Source: Segatella paludivivens DSM 17968 = JCM 13650 (GTDB lineage: Bacteria; Bacteroidota; Bacteroidia; Bacteroidales; Bacteroidaceae). Taken from it: a stretch of DNA of 64,000 nucleotides. Positions 33,819-43,278 of this stretch are shown piece after piece. The position numbers and the translations under genes were made by a program. How positions within the stretch are numbered: position 1 is the first letter of the stretch; the number at the start of each line of letters is the position of its first letter. The notes below the pieces were generated by a model that did no database searches, was not told the origin of the DNA, and worked only from the letters and a program-made list of their open reading frames with translations. The stretch is from NCBI RefSeq assembly GCF_000373185.1, contig NZ_KB890628.1, forward strand, positions 48,236 to 112,235. Direction: 5' to 3'.

Positions 33819-36560
33819 TTATCTTATAATTTTAGGCTTCAATTCATCAGGTGAGTCTTTGGTAAACATGTTTACTTTTGTTGCTTCTTTCTCAAACAAA
33901 TCACGTATAACTTTTATATCTAATGTTATTTCTGGCTTGAAACTGTCGCCAGACATGTATTCTAGTATTGATTTTCTAAGTTGACGTGCAACAATTCTCT
34001 TGTTAAGATTGCTGTTTATGTCAAAAGTCGTCATTAACAGTTTACCTTTTAAAACATTTGCCTCTATAATCATTCCCAACTTGCGACTTACGTGCCATGT
34101 ATCAATTGGTTGATATATTGGTTGATACTCTTCTGGAAATTCCTGAAGATTCATAACTTGTGCTTTGTTTACAAGTTCCCACCAGTTAATGTTTTGCCAT
34201 GAGTCTGTAGCGAAGTCTTTGAAAATCGGGTGGTTGCTCGTTATATAGGCTCCTGTAGTATGTGGAGGACGCATTTTGAACCAACTTGTATTCCAGAATA
34301 CTGGTAGATAAGTTTGCTTTACATCGTTGCCGTAATGTATTTTTCCACCGGCAGTAATAAGAACTTTTCCTCCGTTATTTAATATCTTAATAGCTTTAGA
34401 ATCTAATGTATCTGTTATGTATATGTCTTTTGTCTTTGGCATTTCTACTTTTGAAGGATATACCCAGAAGTCCCATTCATTGGTATTGCCATTTACAGAC
34501 ACATTGAGTGTGAGTTTACTTGGTGACTTTATTCCGTTAAGCGGCAATGTCACAGACCTTATTTCATTGCTTTTACCATATTTTATGGTAGTGTTATATT
34601 TGGCAATTATGTCACTGTGCATATCTTTGTCAACTATGCTATATTCAATATCAGCATCTTTAATTTCCCCTTCTGAAGCATTATATACTTCTATTGGTAT
34701 GTTCAATGTATCTGTATTCTGGAAAACAAACTTAGGAAATTTTGCAAGTGGAACTATCTTACCGCAAAATTCTTTCCATTGTTTGCTGTCTACGTATCCC
34801 TTTTCTTTCCAAAAAACATTTAGAGGACCTACCAGAGCAGTTCCCTGACCACTATAATCATTTAGTCCTAACAAAAGAAAACCAGAATAGTCCTTTGTAC
34901 GCAGGTTACGTTCTATTTCGTATTTATATGCCGTAACTTGCAGTTTGCCGCTGGCATAAAGGAACTTCTCTGCCTGTGATGCCATACCATTCTTCTTTAG
35001 CAAGTCTTCAAATATGTCAAAATTCTTAGCTTTGTAAGGTCCTGTATAAAGACTGCGCTCCTTGAAGTCGGGGAATGCACACCATTGTCCTTGCTCGTGA
35101 GCAATGATAGGAGAATTGTTTGGTTCTTTGTCTCTGTAATTGCGAGGAAATTCTATCTGCGACAGATAATCATCATTACATTCTGGAGCATTATGATCCC
35201 AGTCAAGTCCTCTCGCTCCACCTTTAACATGAAATTCGCTCAGGTTGTCCCAAGCCCAACCTCCACCTACACTTGCTCCGCAGTATATGTGTCGATTATC
35301 GTATTCTTTCATTGTATTAACCCATTTATTACACCATGTGACCCAGTCTCCTGCAGGTTCATTGCCAGCAGCCATCATAACGAAAGAAGGATGATTACCA
35401 TAGTAATCACATATTTTCTTAGTCTCTTCTGCCAAATATTGATCTATATGCTGTCCGTAGTTTAACTTTACACCATGATTTGGCCATGATGGTCCTTCTG
35501 GTTCAAGATAGAACCCTAGGCTATCGGCAGCAATAAATGCAGCTTCTGGTGGACAGTAGCTATGAAAGCGCATGGTGTTTATACCATAATCTTTGCATTT
35601 CTGAATTATTTTCTTCCATGACTCTACATCAGTAGGAGGATATCCTGTAAGTGGAAAATTGCAGTTTTCTACTGTTCCACGTACGTAAATAGGCCTTCCA
35701 TTGAGTATGATGTCTCGTCCTTTTACTTCTATTTTTCTAAATCCGAAAGTAACAGGTATTGTGTCTCCACGATATATAATGCTACGAGTGTATAAATTTG
35801 GAGTAAACTCACTCCAAGGTTGTGGATTGTCTATCTTTATATTATATTCTTTATCATTCACCAATACCTTCACATTTCCTGTAGTCAAGTCTGGGAATGT
35901 TTTCACAGTGAAAATACTTTGTTGTGAACGTAGTTGTATTTTTCCAACAATACCGTTCCAATTACCTTGTGTCTGGTCGGTTACAGAATGTGAGTCTTGT
36001 CCTACACCAACATTCTCAATGCCATTGTATATCTTTATGGCTATGCTGTTGTTTTTTCCAAACTTTACATAATCCGTTATGTCGTATTCGTGTGGAACGG
36101 ATAGTGACATTTGGTGTCCAACTTCTTTTCCGTTTACAAACACTGTTGTTTCTATATGTGGGCGTTCTAAGAATAAAACGACTCTATTTCTTTTCCAGAC
36201 TCTTGGTATTTCTGCATTTTGTCTATACCATGCATAGCCTACATAATAATGTTCCGGAGTTAAGAAAAATGGGAATTTGATACTGCCAGTGTGGCGGTAT
36301 TTTTCCATATATGGATTGTAGTAGTATGAAGAGTCATATAATGAGCCTGTCCATTTTGTATGAATACTAGGTAGGTCACCTTTGCCATTTGTTAGCATAG
36401 ACCCAGGTAGTTTTATTGTATCATCATATTTTTGTGATGCATTATAACTTCCGTTACGGTCTATTTGAAAGTCCCAAGTTCCGGATAAATTAATCGTCTT
36501 TTGGGCGAATGATGTTAGAATCATCAATGTCAAAAGACTCAATATTGTTATTCGTTTCAT
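33819..36560 (-). CDS. Secreted glycoside hydrolase family 2 enzyme (beta-galactosidase/glucuronidase-like)
   Basis: 913 residues. A signal peptide (1-19, ending SFAQ) precedes a GH2 sugar-binding jelly roll (about 22-215, 'NLSGTWDFQ', 'FLERPHIETTVFVNGKEVG'), an immunoglobulin-like domain (about 216-280) and the TIM barrel (about 281-600). The predicted acid/base is Glu401 in 'MMAAGNEPAG' and the nucleophile Glu489 in 'PIIAHEQGQW'. A C-terminal region of about 300 residues has no clear catalytic role. The substrate is unknown; length and signal peptide suggest a periplasmic enzyme acting on plant or host glycan oligosaccharides. It is monocistronic with its own promoter and terminator, not in a visible polysaccharide locus, and has no T9SS-type C-terminal sorting domain that I can see. 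Confidence 0.88.
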   Translation of the reverse strand: MKRITILSLLTLMILTSFAQKTINLSGTWDFQIDRNGSYNASQKYDDTIKLPGSMLTNGKGDLPSIHTKWTGSLYDSSYYYNPYMEKYRHTGSIKFPFFLTPEHYYVGYAWYRQNAEIPRVWKRNRVVLFLERPHIETTVFVNGKEVGHQMSLSVPHEYDITDYVKFGKNNSIAIKIYNGIENVGVGQDSHSVTDQTQGNWNGIVGKIQLRSQQSIFTVKTFPDLTTGNVKVLVNDKEYNIKIDNPQPWSEFTPNLYTRSIIYRGDTIPVTFGFRKIEVKGRDIILNGRPIYVRGTVENCNFPLTGYPPTDVESWKKIIQKCKDYGINTMRFHSYCPPEAAFIAADSLGFYLEPEGPSWPNHGVKLNYGQHIDQYLAEETKKICDYYGNHPSFVMMAAGNEPAGDWVTWCNKWVNTMKEYDNRHIYCGASVGGGWAWDNLSEFHVKGGARGLDWDHNAPECNDDYLSQIEFPRNYRDKEPNNSPIIAHEQGQWCAFPDFKERSLYTGPYKAKNFDIFEDLLKKNGMASQAEKFLYASGKLQVTAYKYEIERNLRTKDYSGFLLLGLNDYSGQGTALVGPLNVFWKEKGYVDSKQWKEFCGKIVPLAKFPKFVFQNTDTLNIPIEVYNASEGEIKDADIEYSIVDKDMHSDIIAKYNTTIKYGKSNEIRSVTLPLNGIKSPSKLTLNVSVNGNTNEWDFWVYPSKVEMPKTKDIYITDTLDSKAIKILNNGGKVLITAGGKIHYGNDVKQTYLPVFWNTSWFKMRPPHTTGAYITSNHPIFKDFATDSWQNINWWELVNKAQVMNLQEFPEEYQPIYQPIDTWHVSRKLGMIIEANVLKGKLLMTTFDINSNLNKRIVARQLRKSILEYMSGDSFKPEITLDIKVIRDLFEKEATKVNMFTKDSPDELKPKIIR

Positions 36561-36635
36561 AAATTAGTTATTTTTGTAATTATACTCTAAGTAGGGTTTG
36601 TTTAAATGATATGCTAGTGCAATCTTATTTTCCGG

Positions 36636-36666
36636 CAAAGATACTACAAAATTTTTGTCTATGCAA
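36636..36666 (-). promoter_or_regulatory. Promoter of the GH2 gene
   Basis: On the minus strand a TTG-type -33 (36664-36666), a 20-nt spacer and TATCTTTG (36636-36643) match the consensus. The leader before the ATG at 36560 is about 70 nt. Confidence 0.58.
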
Positions 36667-36725
36667 TGAAATTAAGTTTAGGCTGTTAGCCAATGTTTCA
36701 ATTACTAGTGCTACGCTCTATAAAT

Positions 36726-37159
36726 ACGCGCACGCACGCACACTCTGATTTTTTCAGAAAAATAAGTGTCGAAGTGTCTATCCATTGAGCATCAACTTAT
36801 TAGACTTCTTTTTCTGCAGAACAATGTGACGGTTATTTGTCGGTAAAATATGGGCGAAAATTTTTATCGTATTGAATTGCCTTTTACGAAGTTTTTCGAT
36901 GTTTTACATTGCGTTTTACGTTATATTGCACTGCGTTTTACGAAGCATTAGAAGGTAAAATATCGTAGAAACGTTTGCATTTCTATATGGAATTAGTTGC
37001 GTTTCTATATAGAAACGCATGCAAAACTTGATATTTGACAGTCACATTACCGTCACTATATATCAGTCAAATTTGTCGATAAAATATTGATATTCATTAT
37101 GTTGACACTTCGACACTTGTATTTTTAAAACTCCTAAGTGTGCGCGTGCATGCACATAC
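36726..37159. repeat. Repeat element B: terminal inverted repeats with alternating CG/CA tracts
   Basis: The ends are inverted copies. From the left: an alternating purine-pyrimidine tract ACGCGCACGCACGCACAC (36726-36743), a T/A-rich spacer, then AGTGTCGAAGTGTC. The right end has the reverse (GACACTTCGACACTT near 37103-37118, GTGTGCGCGTGCATGCACAT at 37138-37157). The interior carries several GTTTTACG/ATTTTAC units (about 36880-36960) and the palindrome GCGTTTCTATATAGAAACGC (37000-37019). No gene is visible. The stretch from 37160 to 37363 adds several CGTAGCT hexamer repeats and a GGGGG run. This explains most of the 800-bp gap between the GH2 and fur genes. Confidence 0.8.
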
Positions 37160-37363
37160 ATTATATAAGCAGAAATAGATGCCGTAGCTAGAATGTAGCA
37201 TATCGTAGCTAAAAGTTCTATTTATTTTTCAGCAATCCTTTTCTACAAGGGGGATACAGACGAAGACGTAGCTCCGTAGCTAAAAAAAAAATGAAAAGTG
37301 CATGGGAGTTAACCTATATTAATGCTTAGAAAATATAGATATTAATCCAGAAATGAAAGGCTA

Positions 37364-37786
37364 CTACTTCTTCTTGGAGCATTTTGGGCATAAACCCTTT
37401 ATCATGAAGTTTACACTATGCATCTGATAACCTAGAGGAATACAAAGGTCTGGGATAGGCATATCGTATAAGCAGAATGTCTTTTGACAGCGTTCACAAA
37501 AGAAATGCATGTGCTCGTCTTCATCAGTTTCAATGCTTTTGCTTAAACATAATTCGTATTTCGTTCCACCAGCACCGTCTTCGACAGTGTGAACTAAATG
37601 GTTGTCACGAAATAAAGTGAGTGTACGGAATATGTTTGACTTGTCTATTGTGAGAATCTTATCTTCCAGTTCTTTCATAGATACTGGATTTTCACATGCA
37701 GCAAGAGACTTGGCAATAACTATTCTGTTGGAAGTTGGTTTGATGCCATGCTTTTCTAGAAGAAAAATGCATTTGTTTTCATCCAT
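37364..37786 (-). CDS. Fur-family metal-responsive transcriptional regulator
   Basis: 140 residues. An N-terminal winged helix (about 1-80: 'GIKPTSNRIVIAKSL' and 'DKSNIFRTLTLFRDNHLVH') is followed by the Fur dimerisation domain with 'EDEHMHFFCERCQKTFCL' and 'GLCPKCSKKK', the two CxxC pairs of the structural zinc site. Fur, Zur and PerR cannot be separated by eye. Divergence from a His/Cys-rich membrane protein and a TonB receptor favours a metal-uptake regulator, perhaps Zur. A TTTGT-N9-ACAAA dyad (37791-37809) overlaps its own -7 element, a possible autoregulatory site. Confidence 0.92.
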   Translation of the reverse strand: MDENKCIFLLEKHGIKPTSNRIVIAKSLAACENPVSMKELEDKILTIDKSNIFRTLTLFRDNHLVHTVEDGAGGTKYELCLSKSIETDEDEHMHFFCERCQKTFCLYDMPIPDLCIPLGYQMHSVNFMIKGLCPKCSKKK

Positions 37787-37805
37787 TGTATTTGTTATAT
37801 ATATA

Positions 37806-37837
37806 CAAAAGTAGTTAATCCTATTGTAAAAACCAAA
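37806..37837 (-). promoter_or_regulatory. Promoter of the Fur-family gene
   Basis: On the minus strand TTTG (37834-37837), a 20-nt spacer and TACTTTTG (37806-37813) match the consensus. The gene's ATG is at 37786. Confidence 0.7.
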
Positions 37838-37856
37838 TATATTTTCATATTATTTC

Positions 37857-37864
37857 TACTTTTG
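37857..37864 (+). promoter_or_regulatory. -7 element for the His/Cys-rich protein and TonB receptor genes
   Basis: TACTTTTG fits the -7 consensus on the plus strand; the expected -33 position is weak. A GTG at 37870 lies too close to this box to be translated, so the ATG at 37882 is the better start. Confidence 0.5.
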
Positions 37865-37881
37865 CATTCGTGAATAGAACA

Positions 37882-38238
37882 ATGCATAGACAAAGGCTTT
37901 GGTCATGGATGCTATTGGCAGTGTTTGTGCCAATGCTTATTATGTCAACATTCCACCGACATGAGGAGGTGAGAGGTGCTGTCATAACTTGTTATGATTG
38001 TCAGCATCACATACATCATGCTGGACATATTGCCAATGGATGGACTTCTATAGACAAATGTGTGCTATGTCATTTTCACAGTCTTCCTTATATCCTTGGA
38101 ACAGAAGTCTGCATAGCATTATTCACAATTTTGATATATCAGTCATTGGTGTTTTTAAAGCCAATGCATGCTACCACATTCCGTGGTATAACGACAACAC
38201 GTGGTCCTCCTTCTTTTTATTCTTTGGAAAGTAAATAG
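37882..38238 (+). CDS. His/Cys-rich small membrane protein, probable metal-linked function
   Basis: 118 residues from the ATG at 37882; an upstream in-frame GTG at 37870 is disfavoured by promoter position. There is an N-terminal membrane segment (about 5-22), then a short exported loop dense in possible metal ligands: 'FHRHEE', C-x2-C ('CYDCQHHIHHAGH') and C-x2-C-H-x-H ('CVLCHFH'). A second hydrophobic helix (about 72-92) and a basic tail follow. I recognise no named family with confidence; it resembles small His-rich proteins next to metal TonB receptors (for example DUF2946-like ones). It lies 32 bp before a TonB receptor and is divergent from a Fur-family gene, so a role in zinc or copper uptake is inferred. 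Confidence 0.7.
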   Translation: MHRQRLWSWMLLAVFVPMLIMSTFHRHEEVRGAVITCYDCQHHIHHAGHIANGWTSIDKCVLCHFHSLPYILGTEVCIALFTILIYQSLVFLKPMHATTFRGITTTRGPPSFYSLESK

Positions 38239-38270
38239 TATTTTTTAAGGTAAAAAATTAATTCAATAGA

Positions 38271-40550
38271 ATGAAAAGATTATATATCATGCTGTTGCTC
38301 ATATGTGTTTATATGTGTGCTACAGCCGAGCCTATGGCTCCAAAGGCGTCATTGTCAGGACATGTGACTGATGCTTCAGATAAAAGCCCACTTGTTGGTG
38401 TAACAATATATATACCTGAGTTATCAGTAGGAACGACAACTGATGAGAACGGTAATTACGCGATAACAGATCTTCCTTTGAAGACCATAACTTTACAGGT
38501 TAGTTATCTTGGTCACCAGACCATAATAAAAAAAGTGGCATTGCAAAAAAATATGACTTCTGATTTCGTAATGAAAGAATCAAATGCGATGATAAATGAA
38601 GTTGTTGTTACGGGATTGGCAGGAAATTCACTGATGAAGGATTCGCCTACGCCTGTATCTGTTCTTACTGCTGCCGACATAAAGTCTGTATCTTCAACAA
38701 ATATCATTGATGCAATAGCGCATCAGCCAGGTATATCGCAGATTACTACAGGTAGCGGTATCTCAAAGCCTGTGATACGTGGATTGGGATATAACCGCAT
38801 TGTTACTGTTAATGATGGGGTGAGACAGGAAGGACAGCAATGGGGAGATGAACATGGTATTGAAATAGATCCCCAAACAGTGAATAACATTGAGATTCTT
38901 AAAGGTCCAGCTTCATTGATGTATGGATCTGACGCTATGGCTGGCGTTGTTATATTCCACGATGCACCAACATTGGCAAAGAATACTGTAGCCGGTGATG
39001 TTTCATCGGAATATCAGACAAATAATGGACTGTTTGACTATTCTCTTCACATGGCAGGAAACAACAACGGATATGTGTGGGGAGTGCGCTATTCTGATAA
39101 GATGGCACATGCATACAAAAATAAATATGACGGATATGTAGATAATTCGCAGTTCAGAGAACGTGCGATGTCTGGTTTATTGGGAGTAAACAAAAGTTGG
39201 GGATACAGTCATCTTAAATTAAGTTACTATCATTTGACTCCAAGTATGATAGAAGATCCCGGCGCTGTAGGTAATAAAGATTATAGTCATGGATTGCCAT
39301 ATCAGCAGATACATCATTATAAGGCAGTGCTAGATAATTCATTTTATGTTGGTAATGGAAATATAAAGGCACTTTTTGCGTATCAGCAAAACCGTAGACA
39401 GGAGTTTGAGGATGAGGAAAATCCAAATAAACCTGGGCTAGACTTTATGCTACATACAATAAACTATGATGTTCATTATGCTATTCAGCCAGCTGAGGGT
39501 TTGAGTTTTGCCACTGGAGTTAACGGTATGTACCAGCGTTCATTAAATAAAGGTGATGAGTTTCTTATTCCTTCATATGCTCTTTTTGATTTTGGTGCAT
39601 TCGCAACATCTAGTTATAAAACAGGAGACTTGAATATTAGCGGAGGATTGAGATTTGATACCAGACACGTTCGCAGTTTTGCTTTAGAAGACAGATTTGG
39701 TAGTATCTCACGTACATTTAATGGAGTTACAGGTAGTTTAGGCGCAACATATGCTATTAATGAAAAAATGAATGTCAGGTTGAATCTTGCAAGAGGTTTC
39801 CGTGTGCCAAATCTTAGTGAGTTAGCTTCAAACGGTGAACATGAGGGTACTTTCAGATATGAAGTAGGTAACACAGAACTGAAACCTGAATACAGTTGGC
39901 AGTTAGATGCTGGATGGGATTATACATCTACATATGTTTCAGCACAATTGTCTTTGTTTGCCAACTATATAGACAACTATATCTTTGCACATAAAATAGC
40001 AGGAAAAGTAGTTGATAATGTTCCAGTATATCAATTTGTGCAGGGTAATGCACGTCTATTAGGAGGTGAAGCCAGCGTTGATATTCATCCTATAGAAAGA
40101 CTTCATTTCCAAAATGCCTTTTCGTATGTTGATGCCGTACAGCTGAATCAAACTGCGGAGGCAAAATATTTGCCAATGACTCCAGCACCACGTTGGACAT
40201 CAGAATTGAAATATGATATAATTCGTGATGGCGAGACCTTTAACAATACTTATGTAAAGATTGGTATGGAATGCGATCTTCGTCAAAATCATTTCTATGC
40301 ACTTGACAATACAGAAACAGCCACACCTTCATATACACTCTTGAATGCGTCAATGGGAACAGATATAAAATGCAGAGGAAAGAAAATACTTTCTGTATAT
40401 CTGACTGGTGACAATCTTACAAACAGAGCATACCAGAATAATCTGAGCAGATTGAAATATGCTGGATTAAATCCCGTTACTGGACGAGAGGGCGTATTTA
40501 ATATGGGACGTAATTTCGGAATAAAGGTTGTAGCGCCTATAAATCTTTAG
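38271..40550 (+). CDS. TonB-dependent outer-membrane receptor, probable metal/metallophore uptake
   Basis: 759 residues. It has a signal peptide (1-19), a carboxypeptidase-regulatory-like domain (about 27-108, 'GHVTDASDKSPLVGVTIY'), a plug (about 115-240, 'SKPVIRGLGYNRIVTVNDGVRQEGQQWGDEHG' split by sheets, 'ILKGPASLMYGSDAMAGVV') and a beta barrel to the C-terminus. The His-containing plug segment 'QQWGDEHG' and the barrel loop 'LPYQQIHHYK' are as in ZnuD-like zinc receptors. Together with the upstream His/Cys-rich protein and divergent Fur-family gene it forms a likely metal-acquisition locus. The 3' end is only 7 bp from that of the convergent aminotransferase. Confidence 0.88.
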   Translation: MKRLYIMLLLICVYMCATAEPMAPKASLSGHVTDASDKSPLVGVTIYIPELSVGTTTDENGNYAITDLPLKTITLQVSYLGHQTIIKKVALQKNMTSDFVMKESNAMINEVVVTGLAGNSLMKDSPTPVSVLTAADIKSVSSTNIIDAIAHQPGISQITTGSGISKPVIRGLGYNRIVTVNDGVRQEGQQWGDEHGIEIDPQTVNNIEILKGPASLMYGSDAMAGVVIFHDAPTLAKNTVAGDVSSEYQTNNGLFDYSLHMAGNNNGYVWGVRYSDKMAHAYKNKYDGYVDNSQFRERAMSGLLGVNKSWGYSHLKLSYYHLTPSMIEDPGAVGNKDYSHGLPYQQIHHYKAVLDNSFYVGNGNIKALFAYQQNRRQEFEDEENPNKPGLDFMLHTINYDVHYAIQPAEGLSFATGVNGMYQRSLNKGDEFLIPSYALFDFGAFATSSYKTGDLNISGGLRFDTRHVRSFALEDRFGSISRTFNGVTGSLGATYAINEKMNVRLNLARGFRVPNLSELASNGEHEGTFRYEVGNTELKPEYSWQLDAGWDYTSTYVSAQLSLFANYIDNYIFAHKIAGKVVDNVPVYQFVQGNARLLGGEASVDIHPIERLHFQNAFSYVDAVQLNQTAEAKYLPMTPAPRWTSELKYDIIRDGETFNNTYVKIGMECDLRQNHFYALDNTETATPSYTLLNASMGTDIKCRGKKILSVYLTGDNLTNRAYQNNLSRLKYAGLNPVTGREGVFNMGRNFGIKVVAPINL

Positions 40551-40557
40551 ACGAGGA

Positions 40558-41667
40558 TTATTGCTGACAGCTGTTTAGTGTTGATACTATGTATTCAACT
40601 TCACTGTCGGTAAGGACTTGATTGCAAGGCAAACTCAATTCATTGTCTGCAATATATTCTGTTATGGGGAATGAGAAATTATTCCATTCCCTGTAACATT
40701 TTTGTTTATGTGGAGGAATAGGGTAGTGAATCATAGTTTCAATACCCTTATCTTTAAGTCGTAGCCTTATTAAATCACGATTGGAACATATTATAGGATA
40801 TATGTGATACACAGAATTAGAAGTGTTCACAGTTTTGATATTCCTATTTATAATACTTTCATTATAGTATTTCGCAATAGCAATTCTTCTAGCATTATCT
40901 TGATCAAGATATTTCAGTTTTACACTTAATATAGCAGCCTGAATCTCATCAATTCTACTGTTCATTCCTTTATATGGAAATACGTATTTACGTGAACTAC
41001 CGTAGTTGCCTATAGCTCTTGCTGTATCATTAAGTCTTTCATCGTCTGTTGTGATAGCTCCCGCATCGCCAAATGCACCAAGATTTTTTCCTGGATAAAA
41101 ACTATGTGCGGCTGCATTTCCGATACTGCCTGTTTTAATGTTTTTAGAATAGTTACATCCATGAGCTTGTGCATTGTCTTCTATCAACAGTAGATTATGC
41201 TTCTTGCATATCCTACCTATTTCTTCAGTATATGCACAGATTCCATAAAGATGAACAATGAGTATAGCACGGGTGTTCTTTGTAATGGCATTCTCTATTT
41301 TTGTATCGTCAATCTGTAGAGTGTTGATATTTGGTTCAACAAGTACAGGTGTGAGATTGTTTTCTGTTATTGAAAGTATAGAAGCAATATAAGTATTTGC
41401 AGGAACAATAACTTCGTCACCGTCTTTAAGTATACCAAGTTCCTTATATGATCTGAATATAATGGTAAGAGCGTCCAAGCCATTTCCGCAACCAATGCAG
41501 TGCTTTGTTCCTATATAATTTGCATATTGTCTTTCAAAAGCAGTTGTAGCCTCTCCATTTAGATACCAACCGCTATCTATTACATTGCTTACCGCAGTGT
41601 GGATTTCATCACTGTGCATGCTTGTTACTTTTTTGAGTGACAAATAATCAATTTTCATAGTTCCCAT
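40558..41667 (-). CDS. DegT/DnrJ/EryC1-family PLP aminotransferase, probable dTDP-3-oxo-sugar transaminase (FdtB/QdtB-like)
   Basis: 369 residues, typical of sugar aminotransferases. The PLP lysine lies in '[18 protein letters not shown]' (about 188-205), with '[12 protein letters not shown]' (about 57-68), '[15 protein letters not shown]' and '[12 protein letters not shown]' also visible. With an upstream RmlB and a 3,4-ketoisomerase of the FdtA/QdtA type, it most likely converts dTDP-3-oxo-6-deoxyhexose to dTDP-3-amino-3,6-dideoxyhexose (Fuc3N or Qui3N). It is the last gene of the nine-gene operon and overlaps the FemAB-like acyltransferase gene by 13 bp. Confidence 0.88.
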   Translation of the reverse strand: MGTMKIDYLSLKKVTSMHSDEIHTAVSNVIDSGWYLNGEATTAFERQYANYIGTKHCIGCGNGLDALTIIFRSYKELGILKDGDEVIVPANTYIASILSITENNLTPVLVEPNINTLQIDDTKIENAITKNTRAILIVHLYGICAYTEEIGRICKKHNLLLIEDNAQAHGCNYSKNIKTGSIGNAAAHSFYPGKNLGAFGDAGAITTDDERLNDTARAIGNYGSSRKYVFPYKGMNSRIDEIQAAILSVKLKYLDQDNARRIAIAKYYNESIINRNIKTVNTSNSVYHIYPIICSNRDLIRLRLKDKGIETMIHYPIPPHKQKCYREWNNFSFPITEYIADNELSLPCNQVLTDSEVEYIVSTLNSCQQ

Positions 41668-42593
41668 TCATAAGTATCATATACAACACCTCTGCCTCCG
41701 TATCCCTCTTTGTGGGAGATAAGTCCCTCATTAATTATGCTACAATTATCTTCAGTAGAACTTCCAAAATCAAGATATTCATAATCAGGATAATCATGAT
41801 ACATAACTCTATCATAGATAGCTTCCATAGCACCTAAATCTTTTCCTATTGAGTTGGTAGAGCTATATTGTCCATGTATGACATTCCTCATAATATAAAA
41901 TGTGATACCACCGATTATATTGCCGTCCTTATAGGCGTTGTATTGAATTATGTTCTTTTTAAATCTTGATTTAAGCAGTTTCATCTCTTCAAGGGTATGA
42001 ACAGGTTTTGCGTTGAAACGCTGCTTTAAGTTATCATTAAGTATTTTCCAAAAGTCATCAAAACTAGCGTCAGCCACAACTTCAACGCCATTAAGGATTG
42101 CTTTTTTCAATCTTCTTATGTGGTCTTTACGCCATTTCATGTGTTCGTTCATGAAGATTGTTGTTCCGATGTTTCTTGTTAACAATCGGGCATGGCATTT
42201 CCAAAATATGGCATAAAGGTCTTCTTCAGACGCATGTTTACAATAAATCCATGGGATAGGACGATAGATTACTTTCTTAAAACTTACAGTCCTTAAATAT
42301 TCATTAAGTTCGGTGAATAGTATGCATGTATCACTTATTGTGACGTGGATGCCCATTATCAGTCCTCCGTAGGTAAGTCCGAAGTGTGAATAAAGAATAT
42401 TTGCTATCTTGTGTGCAGGAAGTAGAGCATACAGTCTGCCTTTCTTATAGAACATTAATGAGTTGTCATTAAATCTATCGGAATGGTAATCCATATAGTT
42501 TCTGTCAAAAAGGAATGTGGAATTCTTAGCTTTGTTTACGAATTTATTCCATTCTTCTTTTTTGTCCGCTGTATATTTCCTTATCTCAAACAT
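41655..42593 (-). CDS. FemAB/BioF2-like GNAT acyltransferase
   Basis: 312 residues. The fold is a double GNAT of the FemAB type: an N-terminal half ('[18 protein letters not shown]', '[10 protein letters not shown]') and a C-terminal half ('[17 protein letters not shown]', '[23 protein letters not shown]', '[12 protein letters not shown]'). Such proteins move acyl or aminoacyl groups onto amines. The position between a dTDP-sugar ketoisomerase and the aminotransferase suggests it acylates the 3-amino group of the sugar. In well-studied Fuc3N/Qui3N pathways this step is done by a left-handed beta-helix enzyme (FdtC/QdtC), so this would be an alternative enzyme type. It overlaps both neighbours by 1 and 13 bp. 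Confidence 0.78.
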   Translation of the reverse strand: MFEIRKYTADKKEEWNKFVNKAKNSTFLFDRNYMDYHSDRFNDNSLMFYKKGRLYALLPAHKIANILYSHFGLTYGGLIMGIHVTISDTCILFTELNEYLRTVSFKKVIYRPIPWIYCKHASEEDLYAIFWKCHARLLTRNIGTTIFMNEHMKWRKDHIRRLKKAILNGVEVVADASFDDFWKILNDNLKQRFNAKPVHTLEEMKLLKSRFKKNIIQYNAYKDGNIIGGITFYIMRNVIHGQYSSTNSIGKDLGAMEAIYDRVMYHDYPDYEYLDFGSSTEDNCSIINEGLISHKEGYGGRGVVYDTYEWEL

Positions 42594-42994
42594 TACGTTT
42601 GTTGTATGAATTCATTGTAATCGTAGATATAATCAGCTTCATCATAATCGTCTTCTGCTAGTACCAGACATACTGAACCAGAAGAAAAATCTTCGAGCGT
42701 ACGCCATATACCTTTGTCGACAAGGAGTCCCTGGTAAGGATGATTTAACAGGTAGCGCTGCTTTTCATGACCATTGTTAAGTGTAACAGTAAATGAACCG
42801 CTTACGGCAACAATGAATTCACGACAATGTTTATGAGCGTGTCCACCGCGGCAGCCTCCAGACGGTACATCATAAGTCCAATATACCCTTTTGAATTCAA
42901 AAGGAATACTCTTGAATCTTTCTGCTACAGTAAGGCTTCCACGTGGATCTGAAATCTTAGGCAGTTCAATTATCGTCCCAAGTTTACAGCTCAT
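42593..42994 (-). CDS. dTDP-4-oxo-6-deoxyglucose 3,4-ketoisomerase, FdtA/QdtA/WxcM-like cupin
   Basis: 133 residues, one cupin domain. The catalytic His pair sits in 'GGCRGGHAHKHCREFIVAV' (about 46-64), followed by 'GIWRTLEDFSSGSVCLVLAEDDYDEADYIYDY' features split over about 95-128, typical of FdtA/QdtA. It moves the keto group from C4 to C3 of the RmlB product, with C4 stereochemistry deciding between Fuc3N and Qui3N; that cannot be read by eye. It shares single-base overlaps with the genes on both sides, indicating tight coupling. Confidence 0.9.
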   Translation of the reverse strand: MSCKLGTIIELPKISDPRGSLTVAERFKSIPFEFKRVYWTYDVPSGGCRGGHAHKHCREFIVAVSGSFTVTLNNGHEKQRYLLNHPYQGLLVDKGIWRTLEDFSSGSVCLVLAEDDYDEADYIYDYNEFIQQT

Positions 42995-43272
42995 TATTTC
43001 TTTTTAGCGTGTTTGGCATTTATATCTTTAATCCATTTCATTCTTTCGTTGAATATAGGACTATATTTATCCAATATCGCTTGTAGGTCTTTGCTGCGTG
43101 TGTCTAATTGAAGATATTCTTCAGTATTTATTTTGCCGTCTTTCTTTAGTGACAGCATTTCTGCTAAGACAACTTTCTGTTCATCTCTAGTTATTGAAAG
43201 TTGATTACCAAGTTTCCGAACATCGTCCAGAAACTTGGTAATAGTATCAATATTGTCGTTGTTATTTATCAT
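42994..43272 (-). CDS. Short helical protein, function unknown
   Basis: 92 residues, highly charged, with heptad-like hydrophobic spacing from about 8 to 75 ('FLDDVRKLGNQLSI', 'EYLQLDTRSKDLQAILDKYS'), suggesting a coiled coil. There is no signal peptide or membrane segment. I recognise no family. It sits between purT (6 bp) and the ketoisomerase (1-bp overlap) in the sugar operon, so it is real by context, but nothing indicates its job. Confidence 0.6.
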   Translation of the reverse strand: MINNNDNIDTITKFLDDVRKLGNQLSITRDEQKVVLAEMLSLKKDGKINTEEYLQLDTRSKDLQAILDKYSPIFNERMKWIKDINAKHAKKK

Positions 43273-43278
43273 GTAATT

